The notes beneath the pieces were generated by a model that searched no databases, had not been told where the DNA came from, and saw only the letters and a program-made list of their open reading frames with translations. A DNA stretch of 64,000 nt, from the NCBI GenBank assembly GCA_015501595.1, contig JADNRX010000032.1:219729-283728 (forward strand), written 5' to 3'. The stretch is from Hymenopellis radicata (Eukaryota; Basidiomycota; Agaricomycetes; Agaricales; Physalacriaceae). The position numbers and the translations under genes are program-made. Positions 23,924 through 35,658 of this stretch are shown here, one piece after another. Position 1 is the stretch's first letter, and each line of letters starts with the position of its first letter.

Positions 23924-26151
23924 ATGGTCCTGTCAAAATATTTCTTACTCCTTGCAACATCCGTCGTTCCTTCATGGGCTGCACTGTACACTTCACCCTC
24001 TCAGTTGCCTAAAACTACCTTCGACTACGTTGTAATTGGCGGTATGTTGATTGCCAGGTCCAACTCGACTCGACTCACCCTTCGTCGTTAGGTGGTGTTG
24101 GTGGTGCTGTTGTGGCCAACCGCCTCACAGAAAAGTCTAGTGTCAACGTCCTTGTCCTTGAGGCGGGTGTCAGGTAGGTTATTGTCAGCGCGTCCCAAGA
24201 GTCGCCGTTGGTGACCTTTTTCGTAGCAACGAGGGCGTTACCGCTTCTATTATCCCTCTTTTGGGCCCCTCACTCGTTCCAAATACTATTTATGACTTCA
24301 ATTATTCAACGGTCGCAATCGATGGCTATGCTGGACGTACATTACCATATGCCAGAGGCCGCATGTTGGGAGGAAGCAGTTCAGTAAGTAAGTAACCAGT
24401 TCTATCTGACTATCGTTCTTTTCTGATGAATGTCGTCGCAGACTACATGGTTTTCACTCGTGGATCAAAGGACGACTTTGATCGATATGCTTCATATTCC
24501 GGTGACAGTGGCTGGTCTTGGAATAGCATGCAAAAGTTCATCGCAAGGGTAACGTTGATTCGTGACCGTGTATTCCATTATTCTCAACTGTGCATTAGCA
24601 TGAATCTTTCGTAGCACCCGCAGACAACCATAATACCAGCGGCGAGTACGACCCCTCCGCGCACGGAACTAGTGGTATTCTCCAGGTCAGCTTACCCGGA
24701 TACGGAACCGTCATTGATCAACGAGTCTTGGACACCACTGTTGAACTTGCCGATGAATTCCCGTTCAACACCGACCCCAACGACGGAAGCGTTCTCGGTG
24801 TTGGTAAGCTCATACACTATCGGCCTCACCTGCAGGAATCTAAACGCCCACAGCTTGGTCGCAATCAACCGTCGGGACCGGAGCAGTCAGGAGCAGCGCT
24901 GCAACCTCTTACCTTGGACCCAACTACATCAACAGGCCGAACCTACACGTCCTCATTGGTGCTACCGCGACCAAGTTGGTTCAGACAGGAACGAAGAGCG
25001 GTCTTCCCTCCTTCCACTGCGTGAACTACAAGACGAGCTCGACTAGTAGCAAGACATACACCGTTAACGCGACCAAGGAAATCGTTCTCTCGGCTGGTTC
25101 AATCAACACGCCCATGCTTCTCATGTTGTCGGGCATCGGCGACAAGGCCGACCTTTCTACACTTGGTATCAAAACCATTGTCAACAACCCATCTGTAGGC
25201 AAAAACCTCAGTGATCATCCCCTCCTTGCGTCGGTGTACTCGGTACAAGGCAGCGACAGCTTCGACGGTGTGTTCCGGGGCAATAATCTTGTGTCTGCGA
25301 TGGGAGAATGGTCGGCCAACAAATCCGGCCCTCTCGTTGATGGTGTGGCGAATCATCTCGGCTTTTTGAGACTGCCCGACAACTCGTCTATCTTTGACAA
25401 CATGGCTGATCCTGCCGCTGGTCCTAACGCTGCCCACATCGAGTTCCTAGTTTCGGTATGTCTAACTCAAGCCGTCTATCACTTGCTAACATGTTGCCGG
25501 CAGAACCTGTGGGTGCAGCCTGGTGTCCCAGCACCTGACACTGGCAGCTTTATGACGTTGACGACGACTGTGATCTCCCCCACTTCCCGTGAGCCACTAT
25601 CTCCTTGCACTGTTTCGAGGTGGCGTTTTCTGACGTGCTGTGTCCAGGTGGCTGGTTGAAGCTTGCCGACACAGATCCATTTGGCAAGCCCCTCATCAAC
25701 CCGAACTTCCTCAGCACCGAGTGGGACGCGTTCGCGCTGCGCGAGTCTGTCAAGACGATCCAGCGTTTCACCGCGGCTTCGCCTTGGGAGGACTATGTTA
25801 TTGGGCCGTATGGCGAGTTTGCGTCTGCGACGGATGATGCGAGCATTGATACGTATATGCGCAACAATGCCGCCACGTTCTTCCACCCTATCTCTACCGC
25901 GATGATGTCCCCCAAATCCGCAAGCTGGGGTGTTGTGGACCCCAACTTGAAAGTCAAGAAGGTGGAAGGCCTCCGCGTTGTGGATGGTTCGGTCCTTGTA
26001 CGTCTTCTGAAATCCACTCTTCATAGAATTAGAGACTTATTCACTATCATAGCCCTTCCTTCCCAATGGACACACCCAAGAGCCGATCTACCTCTTCGCC
26101 GAGCGCGGTGCAGACCTCATCAAAGCCGACAATGCAGTTTTTTCACGGTGA
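23924..26151 (+). CDS. Secreted GMC oxidoreductase, aryl-alcohol-oxidase-like (AA3_2)
   Basis: A flavoenzyme that probably oxidises aryl or other alcohols extracellularly with release of H2O2, as in lignocellulose decay. A signal peptide (MVLSKYFLLLATSVVPSWA) precedes TFDYVVIGGG, the FAD-binding Rossmann motif split by an intron, then VANRLTEKSSVNVLVLEAG. The GMC signature 1 region is YARGRMLGGSSS-VNYMVFTRG. GMC signature 2 is ATKEIVLSAGSINTPMLLMLSGIG. The catalytic pair appears as His in FFHPISTAMMSPK and His in NGHTQEPIYLFAERGADLIK. The product is about 590 residues over about nine exons and ends AVFSR. All active-site landmarks are present. It is not close to the alcohol oxidase copies at 49-55 kb, which belong to another GMC branch. 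Confidence 0.9.
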
Positions 26152-26376
26152 ACACGACTTGATCTTCGTAAATTTCCTTCATACTTCCTCTATTGCAATA
26201 CCCACCTTCTTTTTATGTTGTACTCTAGTCACCTTTTAATGTACATACACGTGTAGTTGACGATTTCTGTATCTGCTTCCAAATGAGAAGAGCACGATTC
26301 AAGTGCGTGATAGTCGCGTGACGCTGGTTGCCCTCTTACCTCCACCGCGCCGTAAGCACGTTGACCGACAACGCTC

Positions 26377-27120
26377 ATGATGAAGCGCGCGCAGAGCTTG
26401 AGACACCACCATACCACCCGCCCGTCGCTTGCGCTTTCCTCAGACGACCTCGGTATCCTGAGAGAGGGCAACGAAACGAATGAAGACGTCCTTCGCAAAC
26501 AACTGCTGGACCGAGATCGGGAATGCGACAGGGTGCGTCGGCCATGTACCCGACAATATATTCGCCGGACTGAGCTGTGGATGTTTACTAGCTGCAAACC
26601 CAAGTCCAGTCGCTGCAGGCCCAGCTCGCCCAGCGGCCACCGTTAGAAAGCGTTCAGGAGCTCCGGAAGGAATATAAAGACCTCGAGCTGCTCCTGGAAG
26701 GAACACAACGAGAGAACGAGCGCTGCATGTCTGAACTGGAACGGTGCGTACACATTTCCACGGAAACCCTGGGTCATGGCTCAAGCTTAAGCTTACAGTG
26801 GCAAGACGCGTGAAAAGATGCTCGAAAGGGAGCTCGCCCGGTTCGCAGGCGAAAACTGGCAGGCCAACCTCGAGCTGCCGCACAACTCGTCGTCCATTTC
26901 GCTTTCACTCAAGACGCCGCAAAGTGAGACGACGAAGACAGCGGAGGGAAATGGAGAGAACGCCGTCTCGCCCGAGGTTATCGAGAAGATCAAGCTTTTA
27001 GTTATGGGCATGGAACATCGGTTGGAGATACGGAAAGAGCGGCTAAGCAACACGATGGTTGAGGCCAAGCAGGAGGCGCAGAAGTATGAAGATTTGACGC
27101 GGGCACTTCAAAGTCACTAG
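26377..27120 (+). CDS. Coiled-coil protein of unknown function
   Basis: Three exons join cleanly. The first (from 26377) gives MMKRAQSLRHHHTTRPSLAL and ETNEDVLRKQLLDRDRECDR. The second starts LQTQVQSLQAQLAQRPPLES and ends RENERCMSELER. The third, after GTGCGT...CAG, runs GKTREKMLERELARFAGENW to KYEDLTRALQSH. Heptad-like leucine/charged patterning covers most of the roughly 210 residues, broken by a Ser/Thr-rich linker. I recognise no named family. The exons share one codon style and good splice phases, so the gene itself is secure. Confidence 0.75.
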
Positions 27121-27379
27121 TAACCTCTATGCTTGTTTCATGGACCATTGTTGCATTGTACTGTATCTGTAATAATATAGTGTGCTATACCCCATAATTC
27201 ATATATCGCCTCTTGAAGGTTCCGTCTCCAGCTCGTGTGTACTTCTAATTAAAAGGTATATTGAAGCATTCATTATAACAAGACGCGTATGTAAAATCCC
27301 CAAAGAGAAAGCCTACAGCAAACGTTAACAAGGCAACAGTTCCGCGGGAACAGGAGACGAACCTCAAACCGTAGAATCC

Positions 27380-28409
27380 TCAAGCAGTTGACTCGTTCCA
27401 CGGTCCTGCATCGCTCAAAGAGCAGCCTCCAGCGCACTCGCACGAACCTCCAAACTCTTTGGGCAGGTTCTCCTTCGGTATCTGGGCCAGGAGCTTGGCC
27501 TGGTAATCCGAGCCGATGATATCGACCTTGCTGACGGTGACCTCGTCGAGCCACGGCTTGATGAAGCGCCACACGGTGCTAAACGTCCACGGGGCATTGA
27601 TGATGTAGAACTTGCCCATGCACTCCGGATAGCGGTTCTGGCCGATGGCCGAGGCCTGCTTGACATAGTCCTTGACGGCGACAAAGTTGCTGAGGGAGAC
27701 GTTGTGGAGGTCGAGGATGGTGCAGGACGTCTCCACGGGGCGGCCGAGGATTTTCGTGCACGCGGGTATGCGCTCGGTGAGGAAACGCTCGTATTCGTAG
27801 ACGAGACGCTGGATGACACGCTCTTGCGTTGTGGCCGCGTAAAGGGCTTTCATATCAGCTTTCCAAGGCGTTCTATGTAGATCGGTTGACCGTCCTGAGG
27901 AACAGTGAGTAGAGCTCGATCAAGACGAGACGAGGACGTGCCTTGTCCATTCTGTGGTAGTACTGGGGATAATACTTGTCTACTTCAGCCTTCTCTTTGA
28001 ATTCAAAGGTCCTGGGGAGGTTGAGCATCGGTCGTGCGCCACAAAAGCTCGCTCACTTCATGAGTTCATCTATGCCAAACTCCTTGCGCCACTCTTCGCA
28101 GTCCTTGAGCATTTTCTTGGCCAACGCAACATCAAATTTGCGTGCCCGTAGGAATCTAGAGGGTGTCATGTAGCTGCATACTCCTTTTGGCGAGGTTGGT
28201 ACTCACCTGAGCAGCATATGGTCGTCCATTCTCTCCTCAACGAACCATCCCTCCGTCTTGATCTCGCTCTTGAGGGTATCCAAGGCTTTTGATTGTGTAT
28301 CCGTCAGGTTGCCCAGCCTTCCCGGGGCGGGTTTGTGTACATCGTTCGACGTCGACACAAGTGTAACAGTCGTCTGGGCCGGTGGCTGTGTGATCGTTAC
28401 AGTGGCCAT
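27380..28409 (-). CDS. Sec14-type phosphatidylinositol/phosphatidylcholine transfer protein
   Basis: Moves PI and PC between membranes and coordinates lipid metabolism with Golgi export. The product starts [27 protein letters not shown] and lipid-binding landmarks follow: [92 protein letters not shown] and [20 protein letters not shown]. About 310 residues in four exons, near the yeast Sec14 length. An in-frame ATG upstream (28514) would add a hydrophobic leader. I prefer 28409, since cytosolic Sec14 proteins begin close to this point and lack signal peptides. Confidence 0.9.
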
Positions 28410-28678
28410 GTAGCTCGTTAGGTATAATGATAGTGCAGGTCTAAGTGAGTGTATGATTAAAAGGAGTGAAATGATGGAGAGAATGTGATGATTGTGATGA
28501 CGGAGAAAAGCCAAGAAGTGGAGGGGTCATGCGAGGGGGGCCCGGCCGAAAGGAGATCATCAAGTGTCGCGCCACTGTAGGGTCCTCTAAAATACATTTG
28601 CAGCGATAGGATACAACAATTATTTACCAGTAACCATAGTAGATATCAGTAAGGAATGCCGGAGGGCTTTCTGGGGAC

Positions 28679-29769
28679 TCATATAATGTCCCAAACCTCC
28701 TCCAACGCACAGCAAAACTGTCAGGAGTCAGTCAAACGTCCTTGACGCCTTCGGACGACGTACCTTTCCGCACGCAACACTGGCGCTGAGCGGGTAGTCA
28801 CTGATGCTAATTTTTTCATCAACAACGGCATCGGCAAAGTCATCCCGGCCGCGTGCCATTGCGCCAATGAACACCGCTATATTGTAGGTATCGGGTATAC
28901 TCTTGAGGTAGGTGGATAGTCGGATGGTCGGTGCATCACCAGATAGGGCTGTATATCGCGTCAAGGAGAAACGACAGAACGCGGTTGAACGACGCACTGA
29001 GTTTCACGGTGTTGGGAGGAAGGTGATCGGCGGCGGGATTCTGTTAAAAGTAAGCGGAAATGAAGAGAAGATGGACGATTGAGTGCGCAGCCAAGGACCG
29101 AAACTTTGCGTACCTTGATAACTTTCAAGAGTTTATCAGGGCCATTAACACCGCGAATTGACAGTTTGTGTAGTAGTTGCACTAAAACATTCAATATAAG
29201 GAAACTGAAAATGAAATCGTGCGTACCCATGAGACCACTGAACCGCTTAAAGGTTCGTGGTATGCGGACGTGGGGGTTCACTTCAATAAGCACACCCTTT
29301 GCGGTATGAATGTACACTTGCAACAGCCCAGCCTTGTTCAGCGGAGAATCCAACAGAGTCAAGAGGCACTGCAAGGAAGGAATAAACGACATGTCTCTCC
29401 CACACAGCGTCGTCACTACTCACCTGGTGCGTAATGTCCGGTCTCGCATCTGCGATATCCCGCCCCGTTTTCGCCAAGATACCCCTGATGGTCATCGCAG
29501 TTCAACAGCGTGTATTTGACCTCTCCCTCGGGCCCGCCCCTGCGCCCGTTCTTTGCGCTCCCGCTCGACATGCGGTACGTCTCCAAGCACGCATGCTCCA
29601 GGACAACGAAAAGCCGTCTCGTCTGCGCCGCCGCAACGCCCCTGGGTACGTGCGCCTGCACGGGCAGCATGGATGGGTTGGGATGCGCAGCGCGCGCCGG
29701 AAGCGGTCGAGTCGGCCGGTCTGCATTTTTCAGGATCGTCACGTCCTTGTGATCTTCTTCATTGTCCAT
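28679..29769 (-). CDS. EMG1: 18S rRNA pseudouridine N1-methyltransferase EMG1/NEP1, with a 1-nt frame disruption
   Basis: A SPOUT-class methyltransferase of small-subunit biogenesis that methylates a pseudouridine of 18S rRNA. After an acidic start ([20 protein letters not shown]) come [139 protein letters not shown] and [12 protein letters not shown]. Introns join these in phase except once. At 29482-29485 a run of four C (G on the coding strand) puts CDDHQG and ILAKTG in different frames; three would keep it open, and no intron fits. Since EMG1 is essential in yeast, a sequence error is likelier than loss. The start at 29769 is the best ATG in the disordered N terminus. Confidence 0.88.
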
Positions 29770-30419
29770 CTCAACGTCGACGAGTATATCGTAAAGATCA
29801 GAGCGCGGTCCAGCGGGCGTTGACTTGGGTCTATCGAGTAGCAGCGGATGGAAGCGGTCGAGGAGTAGCGGATGAAGCTGAAGATGAAGATGATCGCAAA
29901 GTGACCCTGAGTAACGACGCTCACGCGCTATGGCGTTTGGTTGCAGAATATCGATGGCCATTTTCGTGGGACGGCTACAATTCTTCGGAGGGGCCAGTGC
30001 ATATCATATTATATACTTTTCGTGCTGGAAACGTAAAAGAGCTTTGTCGCCGGGTCGGCAGCTTGGCGAGAAACATTACAATTTACATTCCTACCATCTC
30101 AGGTATGCAGCGCTTGTGGTACCATTCCATCGGCCGAATGGGTCTGCTCTCTCCACACCGACGGTGGCGGAGATGGTCGAGACCGGAGGCGAGTAGAGTA
30201 GCGATGTACTCGGGCAGTCATGCGCCTCCCCCGCGCACGGAGGCGCATGGTTCACGTACTTACGCCCATCACACGAGCTGCGAGGGTCGAAATCCGGAGC
30301 CCGAAATCGGCGGAGTAGTATAGAAAGTCCAATGATATTGATGTGAGTTCGTTCGGATAGATGGTACAAACCCATATGCCTCAAAACCCGAGGAGAAATC
30401 CATACATCTTCAAGAAAAG
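29770..30419. other. EMG1 upstream region
   Basis: 650 bp between the EMG1 start and the 3' end of the next minus-strand gene. A 256-codon plus-strand frame (29553-30323) overlaps EMG1 exon 1 in antisense and has no protein-like features, so I treat it as a shadow. Nothing else is visible. Confidence 0.45.
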
Positions 30420-30843
30420 TTATAACAGTCTTCGGTTCATGAGATGGTGCCGACTCGTCCCAGTGCTCTCGACGTCTACGGCGCGTTCAATTTTGACTTG
30501 AACGTCCCTGTCTTTCAGAGCCGCGGTAGCAGCTCCCAAGATCAGTTCCTGCGCGTCCGCCGCTGCTAGATACGCGGGTCGCTTTGCGGACGTATTTGCA
30601 GCTGCCTCTATGATGAACGTCAGTCCAGACGCGACCAATCAGGACGGGCAGCGTACCTCTACTCTTGGTCACACGTTCTGCGACATAATTAATCCAGGTG
30701 AATGCGAATGCGCCTGCAGCCTAAACATGCTTTCGGTCTTTGTTCCATATTTCGCAGTGCGCCAAACAGACCTGAGCGTCGAGCTTGCTCGTACGATAGA
30801 GAACGAGGTTGGATGTTGACGGCGGCAATATACCCGACGCCAT
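30420..30843 (-). pseudogene. Small two-exon gene with an in-frame amber codon, unknown family
   Basis: Exon 1 (30843-30657) starts MASGILPPSTSNLVLYRTSK, reaches EIWNKDRKHV, hits TAG at 30723-30721, then continues in the same frame with AAGAFAFTWINYVAERVTKS. A 49-nt GTACGC...TAG intron (30656-30608) leads in phase to exon 2, EAAANTSAKRPAYLAAADAQ, ELILGAATAALKDRDVQVKI, ending HHLMNRRLL and TAA. The whole frame would encode about 124 residues. Codon use and amino-acid texture on both sides of the stop look like real protein, and start, splice sites and end are all intact. One substitution (for example TTG to TAG) explains the stop. I do not recognise the family. It may be a fresh pseudogene, a sequence error, or read through. 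Confidence 0.6.
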
Positions 30844-32764
30844 CCATGACCATCCCAGTGTAGGATTTAATGAGATTTCATATACCATGATGTGAAATGG
30901 ACATTACATGTTCACAAGACCTACCAGGGCCTACCATTCTATTCGAAAACATCAGTGAGGAATACTAACAAGAATGAATAGTTGGCCGAGATACCCTTTC
31001 AAGTATGAGATAGTACGTCGATAATCCAAGGGTCAACATATCGAAGCTTCAGGAAAATAAATGTTCGAAAGTTCTGAGGGCATGTGATGAACGACTTACA
31101 ACATAGCCCTGATGTAGAAGGTCCAATTTATCAGCTTCGATGGACGTACAACTGTCAATAGTCTCACCTTCCTGTTACAAGGAATTCGAAACTTATACAC
31201 CTTCCCTCGGTCATTCGAGTATTGGACAAGCAAAGGATAACGAAGGAAGGCTCACGTTGTTGTGAATCGGGATGCGACCATACAAGTTGGTGAACCATTC
31301 AAGCACAGTGCACAGCGAGAAGGAAACCGCAAGAATGATTGCCACTGTGCGGTCTTTTCGCGCAATGCTGTATGTTCTAGAAGCGACGACATGAGACTAT
31401 CACACACGAGGAATCGATGAGGAGGAACTACCGGAGCGCAAGAATCGTCTGGCAGACCATTATCTGAAGAACGTATAGCTGTCAGTTATGGGCCCAGTCG
31501 GAAGAACGAGAAGAAACAAACCCTTGAAAACAACCGCGACTATATAGTAATTGTGGCAGCTCTATTGATAACAGGCGTTAAGCCATGGCCCGATGCCCAA
31601 TGAGCGATCTCCTCACCGCGTCGGTAAACTGAAGTATCCGATGTTGCTAACATTCATGGTGGTGATGCTAACGTATCTAGAGAGCCACGTTTGGGCGAAT
31701 TGAAGACGGCGGCACCTCGCGAAGCTCACCGAATTAATAGTCTAATAGATAAAGAATGAGGCTTTGTGGACATGAAAAACCAAAGGGAGCCTGAGAGAAG
31801 AAGAGCACGAACCTGAGCAGTTGAGAGGGAGCTCTCTCCGTCCAGAAGTTGTATTCTGCCGGAAGGGTACGGGCACAGCTAACCAAGCTCAGTCTCGTCC
31901 TGACGCGTTAAAGGAATGAGTCTCACTCGTGCCGATGAATATCGTCCCAACGCGCATGAGCGTCTCCAGCGACATGACGATTTTAAGCGGCATTGTGTGG
32001 TAGGGCAGGGAACGCGCGATTTTAATATCATGTCTGGCTTTAGAGACACGATAATTGCCAGAGGCACATGCCATCAGGGAGTTTTTTGGATTCGAAGAGG
32101 CGGCGTAGTACTTCTCCACCAGATGGATGCGGATATGTCCAATTACCACGACAAGTCAGGAGTATTTCATGACTGTCAGCAACCCGCCCGTCGATAGACG
32201 TTGCCAAAATGATGCTCCGTGAGGTCGTGACGCCGTGAAAAGAACAAGGGAAATCATTCAGTTCCAAATCTGCGAGAATCCAGGACCTTGAAGGGATCCA
32301 CTGACCAGGACGCGCGAGTACATACGGACCACTTGTGAGCGCGACGAAGGCATAGATCGGCGGGTTGCAAGATAGAAAAAACAAGGATCCACCTGAACGC
32401 GATACGATTTTCGCCTAAAGTTTTCCGCAAGAAGGGCTAGATCGCTGAGGACAATAGAATCCTGTGAATACGCAAGAGGTGGCCTTTTCCAGACACGGAT
32501 CTGTATAGCGCATAGACAACCTTGATGTTGGAACGAGATGAAGGTGAAAGAAAGGAAAACCGACACGTGATACGCGTCAACTTAACTTGGGACTTTGAAG
32601 TCGACCTTAGACCGCTTCATGATCAACACAGATTCGACGCCAATCCTCTCCAAGACCGTTTACAGAAACGGCTCTATCTGCACAACCGGTTCCGGATGAC
32701 TCGAAACCAATCGAAACCATGATCGTGCCAGGATGGGCGCTATGCAACGTTGCACTCTCTCACA
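30844..32764. other. 1.9-kb region with only fragmentary coding signal
   Basis: Between the small amber-containing gene and the RNA cyclase. The best coding signal is the membrane-protein piece at 31256-31463. Minus-strand frames at 31889-32149 and 32040-32384 and the plus frame at 31916-32197 overlap each other and show no domain. The rest may be a multi-exon gene I could not resolve, or eroded sequence. Confidence 0.4.
31256..31463 (-). CDS. Fragment of a multi-pass membrane protein (DUF6533-like texture)
   Basis: Two neighbouring minus-strand exons join in phase through GTAG...CTAG. The first, 31463-31432, reads IMVCQTILALR. The second, 31376-31256, reads TYSIARKDRTVAIILAVSFS, LCTVLEWFTNLYGRIPIHNN, and ends at GTGAGC. 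A transmembrane helix ending in ALRTYSIARKDR followed at once by a second hydrophobic helix is the pattern of the multi-span DUF6533 proteins abundant in agaricomycetes (usually xRxYALYxRNR). I could not join convincing exons on either side, so this may be a relic or part of a gene with very short exons. Confidence 0.35.
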
Positions 32765-34066
32765 ATGACTCCCATCTTGATTGACGGCAGCGTTCTCGAA
32801 GGGGGCGGCCAGATTCTGAGAAACTCGATAGCCTTCTCATCGTTGCTCGGCAAACCAATCTCCATCCATAAGATACGCAACTCGCGGCGTCCACCTGGGC
32901 TCAAGAACCAGCATAGAACAGGTTCGTTCCTGTACACAATTGCTCCATATCGTCCTCTCAAAGGTCTCTCACAGGCCTCGAATTAGCGGCTGCCATCACT
33001 TCTGCTGAGCTCGGCGGCGCACAGAACGGCTCATGCGAAATACAATACACTCCTAGGTCGCTAGGTCTTCCGGGTCACTATACAGGCGACTCGGTCACAG
33101 CGGGCGCGACCACGCTCCTTCTGCAAATCGCCCTCCCTCTCCTCCTCTTCTCCAGAGATCCTTCACCATCGTCGCTTACTCTCAAAGGCGGCACCAACGC
33201 GCAAAGTGCGCCCCAGATCGACTACACGCGACATGTCTTCTTTCCGTTCATACGCGACCACTTTGGCGTATCAGTAAACCTTGACATCAAGAAACGGGGA
33301 TACTTTCCAAAGGGCGGAGGCGAGGTGTTCGTTGAAGTCTTTCCGACCTCCGAGACGCTCAAGGCCATAAGGCTTATGGAACGTGGCAAGGTCAAAGCGA
33401 TCCGAGGAATAGCGCATCTCGCTGGTTTACCAGGACACATTGGGCCTAGTATGGTTGAAGGAGCAAAGCAGCACTTGTTGGCTGAGAGTTCGGATCTCGA
33501 GGACGTGCCTATCGAAATCGAGAGCAAGCGAGAGAGGAATGATAATACTTCTGGTGCGGGGAGTGGCATCGTCTTGTGGGCAGAACTTGAAGGTGGAGGA
33601 ATTATCGGCGGAAGCGCGCTCGGGAAGAAAGGATTGGAAGCTTCCGCCGTCGGCCGCGCCGCCGCTGAAGAGTTACTTCGAGGACTCAACGCCGACGGCT
33701 GCGTTGACGAGGTACGTACTATCTCCTGGAAAGCAGGTTGAATCAGTCATTGAAAATATTTTTTTGGACAGTACCTTCAAGATCAAATCATCATTCTGAT
33801 GGCCTTGGCCAAGGGTTTTTCTGAAGTAAGATGTGGTAAAGGTGGTTTGGAGCTTCACACAAAGTTCGTTTGCCTGCTCTCGTTTATACCAGATGTGACT
33901 GAGGCTCACCAAACCTCCCAGAACTGCCATTTGGGTCGCTGAACAGTTGACTGATGCCAAATTCGATGTAATAGAGCAACCTTCTGGACACACAGTCATT
34001 CGCTGCACAGGAATCGGTTACTCTGCGCAACTACTTGCGTCGCCGCAGTCCAATGGGGATACATAA
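32765..34066 (+). CDS. RNA 3'-terminal phosphate cyclase
   Basis: Converts RNA 3'-phosphates to 2',3'-cyclic phosphates using ATP through a covalent enzyme-AMP. The start MTPILIDGSVLEGGGQILRN is the family opening. Then come RRPPGLKNQHRTG, LELAAAITSAELGGAQNGS, YTGDSVTAGATTLLLQIALP, LTLKGGTNAQSAPQIDYTRH, RGYFPKGGGEVFVEVFP, and IIGGSALGKKGLEASAVGRA. The C terminus is YLQDQIIILMALAKGFSEVR, HTKTAIWVAEQLTDAKFDVI and IRCTGIGYSAQLLASPQSNG. The conserved catalytic-type His lies in the EQPSGHTVI segment. About 370 residues over four exons, as usual. RTCA-type cyclase is favoured over the ribosome-biogenesis paralogue RCL1 because the HxxGNGDT-like terminal region is retained. Intact. Confidence 0.88.
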
Positions 34067-34239
34067 TAAATAGTAATATTAGACTCAGTGTATTAGCTCC
34101 TCGTAAGTGACAAACAATAGTGATAGATCCTGAGTGACGAGCTTCGGTCGTGGAGAGTACAGTGGAGGGAAGGTGGTAACAGTCTTTTACACTCCCCGTA
34201 AGTAGAACATTGGTGTCATAAAGTCCGTAAATGAGTGTT

Positions 34240-35658
34240 TTATGTACGGTTCCACGAGAGGAGCGACATATCACCCAGACGTCTGCGAAGCGTTGAGTAA
34301 CATTTGGGGGTGAGAACAGACGAGGCCATACCTCGGCTTGATGAGATGTCGGGCAGTTCCCAAGACGGCTAACAACACAAATAGCCCGGCCGCAGCCACA
34401 TACGCCCAACCCAAAAACGGATTCTTTCCACCTATCCAGGAAACAGTCGTGATTACGACTGACTTGGTGCCACTATACGGGATCACGGGGAAATCTGAAA
34501 AGCTCGTTGAGTCGGGAAAATCGGGGTATTCAAACTACACACTCAGTCCAATAGTGATCTGATACGTCCCCGACCTCATCACATCGTTGTCATTCCGGCC
34601 GTACAGCTTTGTAAAGGTGGGAAGACCGGCTGTGCGCATCCAATTCTGGAAGTGAAAATCGGTCTTTAAGTTTGGGATATTGTCGTCCGTGTAGCCATTT
34701 GGAAAGCGCTTCATCCAGTTTGGGGGAGGTACGATGTCACTGACTGAGCTGTACCCACTATCGCTGATGGGTGTCGTGGTATACTTCTTGGCCTCACCTG
34801 GCCAAGAAATATCCTCAGTAGTGAAGTTGTAGGTAGCGCTGACACCGCTCGGAGGGTTCAGTAGGATGGGGGAAGAGAAAGTGTCTAGTTTGAATTAGCG
34901 ATGAGGAAAAGGAGTATGTCGGAGGTGCTGACCATTGAACAGTGAGTTGGCGATGAGCCCGCAAGGATAGATGGCTTTCCCGTCACGGGTGCCCAGTGGT
35001 TTGCAGTCGCTACTATCCAAATCGGTCGTCGATACAAATTCACCCTTGAGCTGATCAGAATTTAGACTTTTGACGTAGCGCCGATGATTCTGGTAGAAGT
35101 TGGTGAGTTTGTAGTAAGTGAGGACGGTGGGATCGAGGTCGGTGGGGACGTTAAATCTAAGTATGCACTCCAGTTGCTGGGAAACGTCGGTGATGGTAGA
35201 GTTGCCGGTGTTGTTCAATAGGGCGTATTGTGGTTTGGATGGGTTAAGGCCGCTTTCCTTCATTCTGTAGGTGTACTTGTCTGAAGGCAAGTCTTGGAAG
35301 GCATCGTCGGTGAGAGTATCGACTGCAGGGAGGTTTTCACACTGAGTGTAGTCGAAAGTCATCTCGGAAACGAGAGACGAGCCCCAAATGAGTAAGCCAC
35401 CTATTGGGCCAAAGAGGATGCCTAAGATGAAGAATGTGGGAAGAACGGTCTTTGGGGTGAGAATAGGCTGCCAGGCCTTGAGTCGCTGCTGCTTGAACGC
35501 AGTGTCTGGTTCGCTGGTCAGTCGTCGGGCGCAGAACAGGGTAAGCAGTGCGACTCACTGGCGGGTCGTCGCCAGCCGCCCTTCTCCTTCTTGTTCTCGC
35601 CATTGCTGGCATCGTCGCCCGAGTCTTCGCGCCTTGATTTGCGATTGAAAAGACCCAT
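34240..35658 (-). CDS. CDC50/LEM3-family flippase (P4-ATPase) beta subunit
   Basis: CDC50 proteins escort P4-ATPase phospholipid flippases from the ER and are needed for their activity. A basic cytosolic N terminus (MGLFNRKSRREDSGDDASNG) leads through one intron to NTAFKQQRLKAWQPILTPKT. Next are transmembrane helix 1 (VLPTFFILGILFGPIGGLLI), a long exoplasmic domain with several N-x-S/T sites (NNTGNSTITD, ATYNFTTEDISW) and CEN/ECILRF-type cysteines, then GLIANSLFND, LYGRNDNDVMRSGTYQITIG, KSVVITTVSWIGGKNPFLGW and helix 2 (YVAAAGLFVLLAVLGTARHL). The last intron (GTATGG...CGCAG) gives the tail KPRRLGDMSLLSWNRT and stop at 34240. Two TM helices with a large loop and about 400 residues match the family. 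Confidence 0.92.

Noticed and set aside
28409..28514. Hydrophobic leader on the Sec14 protein from an upstream ATG
   Set aside because: Sec14 proteins are cytosolic and the conserved start matches the downstream ATG. The upstream frame is more likely 5' UTR.
29482..29485. Programmed ribosomal frameshifting in EMG1
   Set aside because: No slippery heptamer or downstream structure was noticed, and EMG1 is not known to use recoding. The site is a plain G-run like other indel sites in the window.
29553..30323. 256-codon plus-strand ORF
   Set aside because: It lies mostly antisense to EMG1 exon 1 and its promoter. Its product is Arg/Ser-rich with no domain, as expected for a GC-rich shadow frame.
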